Shown here: positions 34,733 to 43,842 of the stretch, piece by piece
How the letters are laid out: the number at the start of each line of letters is the position of its first letter
Numbering within the stretch: the stretch's first letter is position 1
Source: VHCN01 sp964589935
Lineage (GTDB): Bacteria; Verrucomicrobiota; Verrucomicrobiia; Limisphaerales; VHCN01
DNA: 64,000 nucleotides
Assembly: GCA_964589935.1 (NCBI GenBank)
Contig: CAZPVD010000007.1
Coordinates: 124,001-188,000, forward strand
Reading direction: 5' to 3'
Program-made: the position numbers and the translations under genes
Notes under the pieces: generated by a model
Database searches by the model: none
Told to the model about the DNA's origin: nothing
The model's input: the letters and a program-made list of their open reading frames with translations, nothing else

Positions 34733-35527
34733 TCATTCACGGTGCTTCGCCTCGCCTAACAAATCAGCGAGTTCAGCGAAGAAGGGCTCAATGTTGATAA
34801 TGAGGACGACTCTGTCTTTGCCGCCGCTCGTGAAGTCACCTATCTGAATAAGTCCTTGCTCACCGATGAATGGCCCCGAACCTGCCCAACACTGAATCCA
34901 ACCCTCTCTGTTAGTTGGTCCGGCTAGCATCGAAGATGGCAAGCAACGCACCATTGCTGCCTCGTGAGTGAGCACAGAATCAAAGATAAACTGTTGAGCA
35001 CTTGTAAAAAATGGCTTCTTGAAACCAAGTTGTCTAAGCCCTTCCACGACTTGAGACAGCATAAATGGGTTGGCGTGCATTCTGACGGTGCCTGGTCTTG
35101 ACATCTCAATCGAAACAAGCCGTTTGGCGATCATGTCCGTGTTGTTCCGAGGTTGGCTGCTAATCACGGGAGGTTTAATGACCGGAGGAATTGTATTGGT
35201 GGCCTCGCCTCTGTTGGCTTGTGCCTGATCGGGCGGCAAAACGACGTCATCTCGAATTCGCCGAGACATCTCGATCATACGCTGGCCAGTTGGTGTCCCC
35301 AGTTCATCCCTGATTCTGAGAACAAACATTGGGTCAATAGGTAAGCGTTTGCGAAATACTAGTTCAGCCCTAATTTGATCCAGCGTTGGCTTATCGTAGA
35401 AGTGGTCAGTCAGCGCCATCGAAAGAGCAATCTCATCAAGGTTGACGGGTTGTGCACCACACGCTTCACACCAATTAAATGCTCCAGTCTTAAATGCTCC
35501 GCATTTGAAACAAATGGCAACTGTCAT
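34733..35527 (-). CDS. AT-richer hypothetical protein with N-terminal zinc ribbon
   Basis: 264 residues. The first 25 contain two CxxC pairs (FKCGAFKTG and WCEACGAQ), a likely zinc ribbon. A Pro/Gln-rich linker is at about 100-130, and the C-terminal part (about 135-260) is a globular domain with no family recognised (GWIQCWAGSGPFIGEQGL). Base composition is clearly more AT-rich than all neighbours and codon choice is less GC-biased, suggesting horizontal acquisition. It interrupts what would otherwise be a continuous minus-strand set from the DapA-like gene to the amidohydrolase. Function unknown. Confidence 0.72.
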   Translation of the reverse strand: MTVAICFKCGAFKTGAFNWCEACGAQPVNLDEIALSMALTDHFYDKPTLDQIRAELVFRKRLPIDPMFVLRIRDELGTPTGQRMIEMSRRIRDDVVLPPDQAQANRGEATNTIPPVIKPPVISSQPRNNTDMIAKRLVSIEMSRPGTVRMHANPFMLSQVVEGLRQLGFKKPFFTSAQQFIFDSVLTHEAAMVRCLPSSMLAGPTNREGWIQCWAGSGPFIGEQGLIQIGDFTSGGKDRVVLIINIEPFFAELADLLGEAKHRE

Positions 35528-35629
35528 AAATTGTATGAGTGAATTCGATCATTGAGCTTGCTGACAAGGAATCGGTCAACAGCCTGTTCATTCTCTTGTG
35601 CTAGCTTCTTCATTTGTATCAAGTTGTAG

Positions 35630-36592
35630 TTAAGCAATCGCCTCGATCATCCGGTCAAACAGCCTTTCCACTTCGCGCGTGGTTTCGGCATCGAGGCGGA
35701 AGCCGACGGGGCCGCGGACGAGCGTGTTCTTGAAGATGCCTTGGCGCACGAGTAGGTGTTTCTCCACGGCGAGGAAGGCGTCGAGGCTGGTCTGCATCGA
35801 GATGAGCGCGGCGAGCGGGCCGTGGATGCGGTCGGCTTTTTCAGTGTCGGCATTTTGCAACGCATTCCACAGCGGGACGAGGCCGCGGATGAGGTCCGCG
35901 CCTGGCATGGTGCCGACGATGCCGCGCCGGAAGGAGTCCACGAGCGCGATGCCGCCGGTGCCCTCGAAGACGCGCGCGCGACTGCCCGTGGCGTCGCGCA
36001 GTTCGGAGAGCTTAGGGCCGATGGGGCTGGCCTCGGGCTTGTAGAGCACGCGCTCGGGGCTGAACTCGTCGAGCAGCCGCGCCTGCATGGCGATGGGCAT
36101 GGGCTTGCCGACGTAGCCGCTGGCGTCCTGCACGATGACCGGGATGCGGATGGCTTCGATAATGCGTCGGTAGTAGGCAAGCAGTTCGCCTTCGCCGATG
36201 CCCACGGACACGGGCGGAATCGCCATCACCGCGTCCGCACCGACGGACTCGGCGTGCCGCGCGTAACGCTCGGCGACCTTGCTCGACTCCGCGCCGACGC
36301 TGATGACCACCACGCCGCGCGCGTGGCCGAACTTGCACGCGGCGGCGGCGAGTTCCTCCCGCTCCTCGCTGCTGAGGCGCAGCGTCTCGGACACCATCGC
36401 CATCACGATGCCGTGCGCGCCGCAATCGTGGAGCCAGGCGATCTCGCGTTCGAGCGTGGCGAAGTCAATCGTCTCGTCGAAATGGTAGGGCGTTTGAAAA
36501 ACAGGCAGGACGCCGCGCAGTTCGCGCCGCGAAGAAGTTGATTTCTTCGACAACAAGGATGCGGACGACGAGGAGAACGATTTCTTTCGCAT
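35630..36592 (-). CDS. Dihydrodipicolinate synthase (DapA)-family aldolase
   Basis: About 320 residues, a class I Schiff-base TIM barrel. The substrate-binding segment is GIVMAMVSETLRLSSEER in place of the usual GTTGE, and the catalytic Lys is about residue 185 in VLYKPEASP. The usual Tyr-containing Y-N-x-P segment is replaced by VIVQDASGYVG, so it is unlikely to be housekeeping DapA; a 2-keto-3-deoxy-sugar-acid aldolase or dehydratase is more plausible. The ATG at 36592 is preferred over a longer frame from 36682. The context of dehydratase, lactonase-like and MFS genes supports a sugar-acid role. Confidence 0.88.
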   Translation of the reverse strand: MRKKSFSSSSASLLSKKSTSSRRELRGVLPVFQTPYHFDETIDFATLEREIAWLHDCGAHGIVMAMVSETLRLSSEEREELAAAACKFGHARGVVVISVGAESSKVAERYARHAESVGADAVMAIPPVSVGIGEGELLAYYRRIIEAIRIPVIVQDASGYVGKPMPIAMQARLLDEFSPERVLYKPEASPIGPKLSELRDATGSRARVFEGTGGIALVDSFRRGIVGTMPGADLIRGLVPLWNALQNADTEKADRIHGPLAALISMQTSLDAFLAVEKHLLVRQGIFKNTLVRGPVGFRLDAETTREVERLFDRMIEAIA

Positions 36593-36696
36593 GGGACGCA
36601 GTTCAATCCCACTTCGGCGTTGGTGATTCAAGGCAATTTGCCGGACTTGAACAGTCTTTACATCGCGACACGCGAAATTCATCCTCGCGCCTCATC

Positions 36697-37950
36697 ATGA
36701 ACCACGTTTTCAAATCCGGCCTTGCGTTGCCGTTTGCAGTTTGTGCCGCGCTGGCTTGGGCCGCGTGTTCCACCGTTCACGACTCCGCCTCGGTCAGCGC
36801 AAGCCCGGCGGATGCCGAGGCCGTGAAGCGCGTGCTCTTGGTGGCGGCAACGACCCAGCCGACTTCCTCAGCGCTGCGCAGTTCAATGGAAGACGCCCGC
36901 GCGAAAATCGCCGATCCGCAACTACGCCAGCGCGTGCAGAAGTTGATTCCCGAAATTGAAACGGCAGCGGCGCGGCACGCGCGCAACCAGATGCTCGCCG
37001 CCGATTTGAAGGCAATCAACGCCATCTCCGAGACTGCGCCGGGCGGACCGGCGTGGTTGCGCGCGCTCGCGGGCGACGCGGCGATGCAGGTTTTTGACCG
37101 GCTGGTGACGGTGGACGTTTACGACCGCGCAAACGCGCACGCGAAGGACTACAAATTGAACGAAAGCATCCGCGACGACTGGCTCGCGCGCGTTGGCGGC
37201 CTCACCGACATTGTCAAGCTCGACATCTCGAACACCGCCGTGCGCGGGCCGGGCCTCAAGCACGTCGGCACGCTCACGAACCTCGAATGGCTCAACCTCA
37301 CGCTCACGCCGGTCACGGATGCATACCTCCAGCATCTCAGCGCGCTCAAAAACATGAAGCGTTTCAGCCTCGCCAGCGCGAAGTGCGACGGCACGGGCTT
37401 CCGCCATCTCGGCGCGATGACGAAGCTGGAAAACCTCAACTTCCACAACACGCCGGTCAACGACGACGGCCTGCGCGAGATCAGCCGCATGGCGAGCCTC
37501 GAGCGGCTGGAGATCGTTCACACGCACTTCACGGACGCGGGCGCGGTTCATCTGGTGAAGCTGAAAAATTTGCAGCGCATTCAGCTCGGCAGCCGTCAGG
37601 CCACGGGCGCGAGCGTGGCGTATCTGCGCGCGTTGCCAAAGCTGCGCGAGCTGGACTTGCACGACTTCCCCGGCGCCAGCGAGGCGCTGCGTCACGCCAG
37701 CGCGATTTCGACGCTGAAGGTTCTGCGCGTCTATCTCGGCGGCGTGAAGGACAACGATTTGAAGCAGATTGCCAGGCTTGCGAACCTCGAAGAGTTGGTT
37801 CTCGGCGGCGCGCAGATTTCCGACGCCGGGCTGCAATCGCTCGCCGGGCTGAAGCATTTGAAGAAGTTGAACCTCGGCGGCACAAAGGTCGGCACCGCCG
37901 CGTTGCAAAAGTTGAAGGCCGCGTTGCCGGAATTGGAAATCACGAGCTGA
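36697..37950 (+). CDS. Exported leucine-rich-repeat protein
   Basis: 417 residues. An N-terminal hydrophobic signal ends near WAACSTVHD, a weak lipobox, so it is exported and possibly lipidated. Residues 30-165 are helical. From about 165 to the end there are about 10 tandem leucine-rich repeats of about 23-24 residues with the pattern L-x-x-L-x-x-L-x-L-x-x-T-x-V-x-D-x-G-L (for example TNLEWLNLTLTPVTDAYLQ), the cysteine-free LRR type frequent in PVC bacteria. Probably a protein- or glycan-binding surface. The frame extends upstream to 36538, but the signal peptide fixes the start at 36697. A sulfatase follows after 16 bp. Confidence 0.85.
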   Translation: MNHVFKSGLALPFAVCAALAWAACSTVHDSASVSASPADAEAVKRVLLVAATTQPTSSALRSSMEDARAKIADPQLRQRVQKLIPEIETAAARHARNQMLAADLKAINAISETAPGGPAWLRALAGDAAMQVFDRLVTVDVYDRANAHAKDYKLNESIRDDWLARVGGLTDIVKLDISNTAVRGPGLKHVGTLTNLEWLNLTLTPVTDAYLQHLSALKNMKRFSLASAKCDGTGFRHLGAMTKLENLNFHNTPVNDDGLREISRMASLERLEIVHTHFTDAGAVHLVKLKNLQRIQLGSRQATGASVAYLRALPKLRELDLHDFPGASEALRHASAISTLKVLRVYLGGVKDNDLKQIARLANLEELVLGGAQISDAGLQSLAGLKHLKKLNLGGTKVGTAALQKLKAALPELEITS

Positions 37951-37966
37951 GCCTGCAAAACCAGCC

Positions 37967-39442
37967 ATGAAATCATCACGCTTGTCTTTGTTGTTCGCCG
38001 TGCTGTTGGGCGCAGGCGGAGTCACTGCCACGGCAGCTCCAAAACAGAACGTCCTGTTCATCGTGTCCGACGATCTGCGCGCCGAGCTGGCGACTTACGG
38101 CTCGCCCGCGCGCACGCCAAACATCGAGCGCCTCGCGAAGCGCGCGCTGCAGTTCGACCGGGCCTACGCGCAGCAGGCGGTCTGCAACCCGTCGCGCTCG
38201 TCGTTCCTCACCGGCCGCCGGCCCGACACGCTGAAGGTCTGGAACAATAGCACGCACTTCCGCGACGGCGCGGCCGGGCCGGACGTGATGACGCTGCCGC
38301 TGTGGTTCAAGGAGCACGGCTACGACACGCGCTGCGTCGGGAAAGTATTCCACAACTGGCATACGACGGTGCATGGCGACCCGCGCTCGTGGAGCGCGCC
38401 GGAATTCCTGCATTACGCCAATCACGGCGACGACGACGCGCAAGTCTCCGGCCCGCTGCCGCCGAACTTTGCGAAAACAACGACAGGCTTTGGCTACGCG
38501 AAGAACGGCATTTGCGAATGCCGCGATGTGCCGGACGAAGCCTACTACGATGGTCGCGTTGCCGCCGAGGCCGTGCGCGTGCTCGCCGAGGTGAAGGACA
38601 AGCCGTTCTTTCTCGCCGTCGGCTTTTGGAAACCGCACGCACCGTTCAACGCGCCGAAGAAATACTGGGACCTTTACGACCGCGCGAAGCTGCCGCCGCT
38701 CGACCCGCGCCGGCCCGAGGGTGCGCCGGACATCGCGTTCCATCAGAGCACGGAAATCCTCGGCCCGCCGGCGAAGCAGAAGCCGCTCACGCCCGAGCAA
38801 ACCGCCGAGATGCGTCACGGCTACTTCGCGAACATCGCTTTCATGGACGCGCAGCTCGGCAAGGTGCTTGACGCGCTCGACCGCAGCGGCGTGGCCGACC
38901 GCACGCTCATCGTCTTCATCGCCGACCACGGCTATCACATCGGCGAGCACACGTTGTGGGGCAAGACCTCTAACTTCGAGCTGGACGCGCGCGTGCCGTT
39001 TTTCATTAGCGCGCCCGGCATGACGAGCGCGGGAAAACGGACCAGTTCGCTTGCGGAGTTGCTCGACCTTTTTCCAACGCTCGTTGAACTTTGCGGCCTG
39101 CCAAAACCGCCCGGACTCGAAGGTGTGAGTCTTGTGCCCGTGCTGCGTGATCCGCAGAAGTCAGCGAAGCCCGCTGCGTTCACACAGCATCCGCGTCCGG
39201 CCTACTACGACCGCGAGCCGGACAAGCAGCCGAAGGTGATGGGCGTGAGCGTCCGCACTGCGGGCGTGCGCTACACGGAATGGCGCGACTGGAAAAGCGG
39301 CGAAACCGTCGCGCGCGAACTCTACGAAAACAAGGACGAGCCGGCGGAAACACGCAGCCTTGTGGACGACCCGCGACTCGCAAAAGCGCAGCAAGAGGCG
39401 GAATCTCTGTTGAGGAAACAGTTCCCGAAAACGGCGCGCTGA
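37967..39442 (+). CDS. Type I sulfatase, iduronate-2-sulfatase-like
   Basis: 491 residues with a signal peptide (LSLLFAVLLGAGGVTATA). The metal-binding DD follows at residues 35-36 (IVSDDLRAEL). The sulfatase signature CNPSR begins at Cys73, the residue converted to formylglycine. Other landmarks are GKVFHNWHT, GFWKPHAPF and FIADHGYHIGEHTLWGK. The pattern fits the iduronate/choline-sulfatase branch acting on sulfated glycans. Activation needs a formylglycine-generating or anaerobic maturase, not seen in this window. It probably forms a transcription unit with the upstream LRR gene. Confidence 0.93.
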   Translation: MKSSRLSLLFAVLLGAGGVTATAAPKQNVLFIVSDDLRAELATYGSPARTPNIERLAKRALQFDRAYAQQAVCNPSRSSFLTGRRPDTLKVWNNSTHFRDGAAGPDVMTLPLWFKEHGYDTRCVGKVFHNWHTTVHGDPRSWSAPEFLHYANHGDDDAQVSGPLPPNFAKTTTGFGYAKNGICECRDVPDEAYYDGRVAAEAVRVLAEVKDKPFFLAVGFWKPHAPFNAPKKYWDLYDRAKLPPLDPRRPEGAPDIAFHQSTEILGPPAKQKPLTPEQTAEMRHGYFANIAFMDAQLGKVLDALDRSGVADRTLIVFIADHGYHIGEHTLWGKTSNFELDARVPFFISAPGMTSAGKRTSSLAELLDLFPTLVELCGLPKPPGLEGVSLVPVLRDPQKSAKPAAFTQHPRPAYYDREPDKQPKVMGVSVRTAGVRYTEWRDWKSGETVARELYENKDEPAETRSLVDDPRLAKAQQEAESLLRKQFPKTAR

Positions 39443-39451
39443 GTGCGGCGT

Positions 39452-41419
39452 TCATTCCGCGAGTTCGAGCGTGATGCCTTTCATCACCGGCTTTGCTTCG
39501 CACTGGATTGTGTATTTCTCCGCCGGCTGACGAGCGGTGTGAACGTCCGTCTTTGCCTGCCCGTTTTCCTCCCACTGATACGTCACTTTCACCGGCTGGA
39601 AACCGCCGCGCGGCTCGCGGTAGTCGGCATCAATGCGGAAGTTGCCGATCATCGTCGTGTTGCGCTGCGTGCCGGCGTAGCGGACGAGGGCCTTCTTCAC
39701 GCCGACCGGGACGTCACCCACCACAACGTATTTGCCGAAGGACACAGTCGGTCCCTGAAGACGCTCGACCGTCTTGAAGTTCTGCCCACCGTCGAATGAA
39801 ACCTGCACGTCCCAGCCGTCGCGCGCGTCACGGGCGCGGTAGAATGTGCTGATGCGCAGCCGCGTGATCTCGCCCGGCGTTTCGACCGGGAAGGTGATTT
39901 CACCTGCGGCACCGGCAAGAATGATTTTGTCCTTCATCAGTCCTTTGGATTCGGGATGAAAATCGGTGAACACAAGCTGACGCTTTTTGTTCGCGAGTTC
40001 CGTGCTGCCTTCGATGGTAACCGTGCCCTCGGACGGGCCGGCGCTGAATGAAATCGTGTTGCCGCCCTGAACGAGCGCAGGCAACGGACGCTGCGAGTGC
40101 TGGATGTCGTGCGTGATGCGCAACGCGTCGAGTCCCGTGCCCGTGCCGTGCAGCGCGAACTTGAGCCGGTAGTCGTAGCGGCGCAAGACGAGCGGTTTCA
40201 AATCCACGCGTTGCGCGCCGGACGCGGTGAACTCGGCGAGTGGTTTCCAGTCCAGCCCGTTGTTGTCCGAGAACGACACCACGATTTTTCCGCCGCTGCC
40301 AGCGATGGTCTTCAACTCCAGTTCGCCGTTCAGATACACATAGCTGCTGGGCATCCGCAGAACGAACTCGCCAGGGCGCACGGCGTCCTTCACGTGCAGC
40401 GCAGGGCCTTTGGCATCCTCGGATTGGCACACGAGATTGTCCATACTCAACGTCGCATCGCGAAAATGCGCGTCGGCAAGCGGCGCCGTGTATTCGAGCG
40501 AGCCGTTGCCGATGCGGCCGGGTGCAAGGTCGCCGAACTGCGGCGTGTAGCGCAAATCGCCCTCGCCCACCTTCCCCTTGAGGCAGCCGGGCGTCCCGCC
40601 CTTGTCGAAGTTCACGTGCAGACCCTTGTTCGACCAATTCCGCGTGAGCCTCTCGCCGCGGCGCAACTGGATGTTCACCTCGTAGCCGAGCGAATAGCCC
40701 GCCTCGAACGGGAAAAGCGTCGAGCCATCATACTCCTGCATCGTAGAATACCAGCCATGCGCGGCGGATGGCAGCCAGCCGTTGGCGTCGTAGAACGGGC
40801 TGGACGCCAGCAGGACCGGGCCGGTTTTCCAGCCGCCGCCGACCATGTATTTTCGGAGCTGCGCGTCGTTGCCCTTCAAGCCCGGATGTTCCGCATACCA
40901 GTCTTTGATGCCCGCCACGATTTCTTCAACCCCAGCGAGCCTGCCGTCCGATTTGGGAAAATAATTGATGAGTGACGCGTCGAGCAGATGCCATGAGCCG
41001 TCAAAGAAAATTTCTGGCACGACGTGCTGGTTGAGCGTCCAACCGCGCGTCTGCAACCCGGCGTGCCGCGCCAGCGCCTGCACTTCCGCCGAGGCCACGC
41101 TGCAATACGAGTAGCCATACACGTTGAACATCTTGATCGGGTCGAGCACATCGCCGCCTGATTGCAGGAATTCAGCCGGCGGAAGGTCCTGATGCTGGAA
41201 CGCCACGACTGACCGCCACACGGCGAGAGCCTTCTCCCTGTCCGACATGCCCGGCTTGATGAAGGAATTTTTCCATGCATCAAGGCTCGATACATCCTCA
41301 ACAACGCCCGAAAGAACCTTCACGCGGCTAACGACGCCCGCCGTCTGGCCGCGGCCATCTGGAAGAAACACTGTGGACAACGCGGCGGCCAGAGCGCAAC
41401 GAATGAGCAGGGTCTTCAT
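39452..41419 (-). CDS. Exported protein with transglutaminase-like domain
   Basis: 655 residues with a signal peptide (CALAAALSTVFLPDGRG). Residues 60-150 show a transglutaminase/papain-like triad layout: Cys106 in YGYSYCSVAS, His132 in LNQHVVPEIFFDGSW and Asp147 in HLLDAS. The rest (about 230-655) is beta-rich, with repeated immunoglobulin/sugar-binding-like segments such as KIVVSFSDNNGLDWKPL and WDVQVSFDGGQNFKTV. It could be a peptidase or amidase on the cell surface. It is convergent with the sulfatase gene and divergent from a methyltransferase gene. Family name not certain. Confidence 0.75.
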   Translation of the reverse strand: MKTLLIRCALAAALSTVFLPDGRGQTAGVVSRVKVLSGVVEDVSSLDAWKNSFIKPGMSDREKALAVWRSVVAFQHQDLPPAEFLQSGGDVLDPIKMFNVYGYSYCSVASAEVQALARHAGLQTRGWTLNQHVVPEIFFDGSWHLLDASLINYFPKSDGRLAGVEEIVAGIKDWYAEHPGLKGNDAQLRKYMVGGGWKTGPVLLASSPFYDANGWLPSAAHGWYSTMQEYDGSTLFPFEAGYSLGYEVNIQLRRGERLTRNWSNKGLHVNFDKGGTPGCLKGKVGEGDLRYTPQFGDLAPGRIGNGSLEYTAPLADAHFRDATLSMDNLVCQSEDAKGPALHVKDAVRPGEFVLRMPSSYVYLNGELELKTIAGSGGKIVVSFSDNNGLDWKPLAEFTASGAQRVDLKPLVLRRYDYRLKFALHGTGTGLDALRITHDIQHSQRPLPALVQGGNTISFSAGPSEGTVTIEGSTELANKKRQLVFTDFHPESKGLMKDKIILAGAAGEITFPVETPGEITRLRISTFYRARDARDGWDVQVSFDGGQNFKTVERLQGPTVSFGKYVVVGDVPVGVKKALVRYAGTQRNTTMIGNFRIDADYREPRGGFQPVKVTYQWEENGQAKTDVHTARQPAEKYTIQCEAKPVMKGITLELAE

Positions 41420-41542
41420 GATTGGAGCCGGCCAGTGGACGCCGCCGGAGAAATAACAATTCAGCGGCGCGCCCCGCGGAGCGTGTTTCGCCGTCCGTCA
41501 CTTTTGCGCTATGCTCGCGCAGGCCCGAACAGGCCGCGCCGC

Positions 41543-42196
41543 ATGAGTTTTGATGTTCTCGCTCCGCACTATCGCTGGATGGAAGCGGTGCTCGCCGGCT
41601 CGAAGCTTCACCGGTGCCGCACCGCCTTTTTGAGTTTGATTCCGCCGCCGCGCAACGCGCTGCTTGTCGGCGAAGGCAACGGGCGGTTCCTCGCGGAATT
41701 CGTCCGTGCTCATCCCGCGTGCCGCGTCACCTGCGTGGACGCCAGCGCCGCGATGCTCGCGCGGGCCCGCGACCGTTTGTGCGCAAGCGGTGGGAAGGCG
41801 GAAACCGTCGAATTCGTTCGTGCCGATTTGTGCGAATGGCTGCCGCCGGCGAAGCAATTCGACCTCATCGTGACGCACTTCTTTCTCGACTGCTTCCGCC
41901 CGGATCAGCTCGAACAAATCGTGCCGCGCCTTGCCTCCGCAGCCGCTCCAAAGGCGAGCTGGCTGCTGGCGGATTTCTGTGAGCCGCCGGCTGGCGTGGC
42001 GAAATGGCGCGCGCGACTCATTCTTCAGGCGATGTATCTTTTCTTCCGCTGCATCACGCGATTGTCTGCCAAAAATCTGACACCGCCCGACGCTCTGCTA
42101 GTCCGTTGCGGCTTCACGCTTCGCGAACGTCGAGTGACCGAATGGGGACTGCTGCACAGCGACCTGTGGGCGAGTGAGGAAATTTCAGCGCGCTGA
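41543..42196 (+). CDS. Class I SAM-dependent methyltransferase
   Basis: 217 residues with a Rossmann methyltransferase core: motif I NALLVGEGNGRFLAEF, an acidic residue at the end of strand 2 (VTCVDASAAMLARARDR), VEFVRADLCEWLPP and FDLIVTHFFLDCF. The C-terminal portion has a hydrophobic helix (LILQAMYLFFRCITRLS). It resembles ubiquinone/menaquinone-type or small-molecule methyltransferases, but no substrate can be named. ATG 41543 is chosen; the upstream frame to 41435 lacks domain sequence. Confidence 0.88.
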   Translation: MSFDVLAPHYRWMEAVLAGSKLHRCRTAFLSLIPPPRNALLVGEGNGRFLAEFVRAHPACRVTCVDASAAMLARARDRLCASGGKAETVEFVRADLCEWLPPAKQFDLIVTHFFLDCFRPDQLEQIVPRLASAAAPKASWLLADFCEPPAGVAKWRARLILQAMYLFFRCITRLSAKNLTPPDALLVRCGFTLRERRVTEWGLLHSDLWASEEISAR

Positions 42197-42231
42197 ACGA
42201 AGCGTGATCAATCAGGAATTGAAGATTTCTC

Positions 42232-42972
42232 CTACCGCTTCGCGGTCCATTGAATGCTGCGCGTAACGAGGGAACAGTAGTTCGGATTTTCGTAAGCCGA
42301 ATGGTCGTGGCCAAGCTGGAGATACACGATGCGCGACTTGCCCTGTGTGCGCGTCCACGCGAGCGGCTTGCCGCTCTTTGGATGCGTCGTGGTGATGAGC
42401 GGCTTCACGTCCGCGCCGACGCGGAAGCCCCAGTAAATTTCGTCGTGAATCGTGAAATCCTTCAGTCCCGCCGTGATGGGATGATCCTTCGCAACGATGA
42501 CGACGGGCACCTCCTCGTCGTGCTTGTAACCGATTTGCTCCGTGACCTTGCCGCTCTTGCCGTCCTCTTCGGGATAACGTCCACCGATGATTTTTTCGTA
42601 TTCGGGCCAGTGCTGATACGACACGAGCGCGTGATGCAGCACGACGAGACCAGTGCCTCTATCAATCAGCGAGAGGAACTTCGCCTTTTGCGTCTCGCTG
42701 ATTTCCTTTGGCATGTCGTAGAGCACCACGACATCGTAACTGAGCAAGTCGTCGCGCTCATAAGCGGACGCGCCGGTCTTCGCGTCAGCATGTGAAGCAG
42801 CGGTGAAGGTGATGTCGGCATCGTCCTTGAACACCTTGAAGAACGGCTCCTTCTCGAAGCCGTGCCCGCCGGTGATGAGCAGGACCTTGATTTTTCCCGT
42901 GGCCTCGCCGGCAAACGCGCCGAAGCAACAGGCAAGCGTGATAAATATAAAAACCGGGCAGCGGGATTTCAT
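42232..42972 (-). CDS. ThuA-domain protein (exported)
   Basis: 246 residues. A short signal peptide (VFIFITLACCFGAFAGEA) is followed by the ThuA class I glutamine-amidotransferase-like fold: KVLLITGGHGFEKEPFF, YDVVVLYDMPKEIS, GLVVLHHALVSYQHW and the C-terminal SRIVYLQLGHDHSAYENPN. ThuA domains are linked to trehalose/disaccharide use and are common as secreted proteins in PVC bacteria, where their reaction is unproven. It is 12 bp downstream of the dienelactone hydrolase gene and probably cotranscribed. Confidence 0.9.
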   Translation of the reverse strand: MKSRCPVFIFITLACCFGAFAGEATGKIKVLLITGGHGFEKEPFFKVFKDDADITFTAASHADAKTGASAYERDDLLSYDVVVLYDMPKEISETQKAKFLSLIDRGTGLVVLHHALVSYQHWPEYEKIIGGRYPEEDGKSGKVTEQIGYKHDEEVPVVIVAKDHPITAGLKDFTIHDEIYWGFRVGADVKPLITTTHPKSGKPLAWTRTQGKSRIVYLQLGHDHSAYENPNYCSLVTRSIQWTAKR

Positions 42973-42984
42973 CGGTGCGGTGCG

Positions 42985-43785
42985 TCAAATTTTCTTCAGC
43001 AAATCTTTCCAGCGTTTCCACGCTTCGTCGCGGGCTTTTTTGTTTGCCTCACTGCCAGCGGGGTCTTCGCCCGCGCGCATGAAGCCGTGGCCCGCGCCGT
43101 CGTAGATGACCGGCTCGTAGGTTTTGCCGGCCTTTTTCATCAACTCGGTGGACTTGGGAATGGTGGCGTTCACGCGCGCGTCGTTCCCTCCGTAAAATCC
43201 ATAGACGGGCACCTTGATGCGCGCGATGTCGGCCTCCGCCTCGGGGCCGGTGCCGTAAAATGCAAACGCGGCCTTGATGTCCTTGTTGTTCGTCGCGAAA
43301 CGAAACGTCTGTCCGCCGCCCCAGCAAAAGCCGCCGACGGCCAGCTTGCCGTTGCACGCGGGCAGTTTGGCAACATAGCCCGCGACGGCGTTCAAGTCTG
43401 CCGTGACTTGATCGGGCGCGAGCGACGAGATGGCCTTGCGGACGGCGTCGGGCCCGCCGAGTTCCGCAGTGCCACCGCCGCCGGGCGCGGCGCCGGAAAG
43501 CAAATCAGGCGCAATGGCGATGTAGCCGGCTTCGGCGAGTTGGTCGGCCACGCCGCGCACCCAGTCGGACAGGCCGAAAATTTCATGGATCACCACGACG
43601 GCTGTGGCTTTGTCCTTCACTTCGGGGAACGCGATGAAGCAGTTCACCTCGCGCGCGCCGTGTTTGACCTTGATCCATTCGAGATGGCGCGGTGATTTTT
43701 CGAGCCGCGCCTTGGCCCAATCTTGAGCGGAGGCGTTGAAGGCGGCGAGCAAGGCAGCGACGAGGAACGTAAGGATTTTTTTCAT
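42985..43785 (-). CDS. Secreted dienelactone hydrolase-family protein
   Basis: 266 residues with a signal peptide (ILTFLVAALLAAFNASAQ). The alpha/beta-hydrolase core has Glu68 (IHEIFG) and the triad Cys154 (GGFCWGGG), Asp202 (GGNDARV) and His233 (GAGHGF), the Cys-His-Asp arrangement of dienelactone hydrolases. Such enzymes open dienelactones formed in chlorocatechol breakdown, though exported members may act on other esters. The start is fixed by a good Shine-Dalgarno GGAG 5 nt before ATG 43785. It follows an exported intradiol dioxygenase gene, an apt functional pairing. Confidence 0.9.
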   Translation of the reverse strand: MKKILTFLVAALLAAFNASAQDWAKARLEKSPRHLEWIKVKHGAREVNCFIAFPEVKDKATAVVVIHEIFGLSDWVRGVADQLAEAGYIAIAPDLLSGAAPGGGGTAELGGPDAVRKAISSLAPDQVTADLNAVAGYVAKLPACNGKLAVGGFCWGGGQTFRFATNNKDIKAAFAFYGTGPEAEADIARIKVPVYGFYGGNDARVNATIPKSTELMKKAGKTYEPVIYDGAGHGFMRAGEDPAGSEANKKARDEAWKRWKDLLKKI

Positions 43786-43790
43786 GGTGT

Positions 43791-43794
43791 CTCC
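43791..43794 (-). promoter_or_regulatory. Ribosome binding site of dienelactone hydrolase gene
   Basis: GGAG on the minus strand, 5 nt before the ATG at 43785. It selects this start over an in-frame ATG 13 codons upstream and is one of the few clear Shine-Dalgarno motifs in the window. Confidence 0.7.
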
Positions 43795-43842
43795 TGTGTT
43801 ATGGGATTGGTGTTGACTCTGCAAAATTGAAAACCGCCCGTG

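Noticed and set aside
34754..35635. Additional integron core sites (GCCTAAC at 34754, GTTAAGC at 35629) around the AT-rich gene
   Set aside because: Each is a lone 7-mer without a partner site at attC distance and without paired arms; one lies inside coding sequence. Such degenerate 7-mers are expected by chance.
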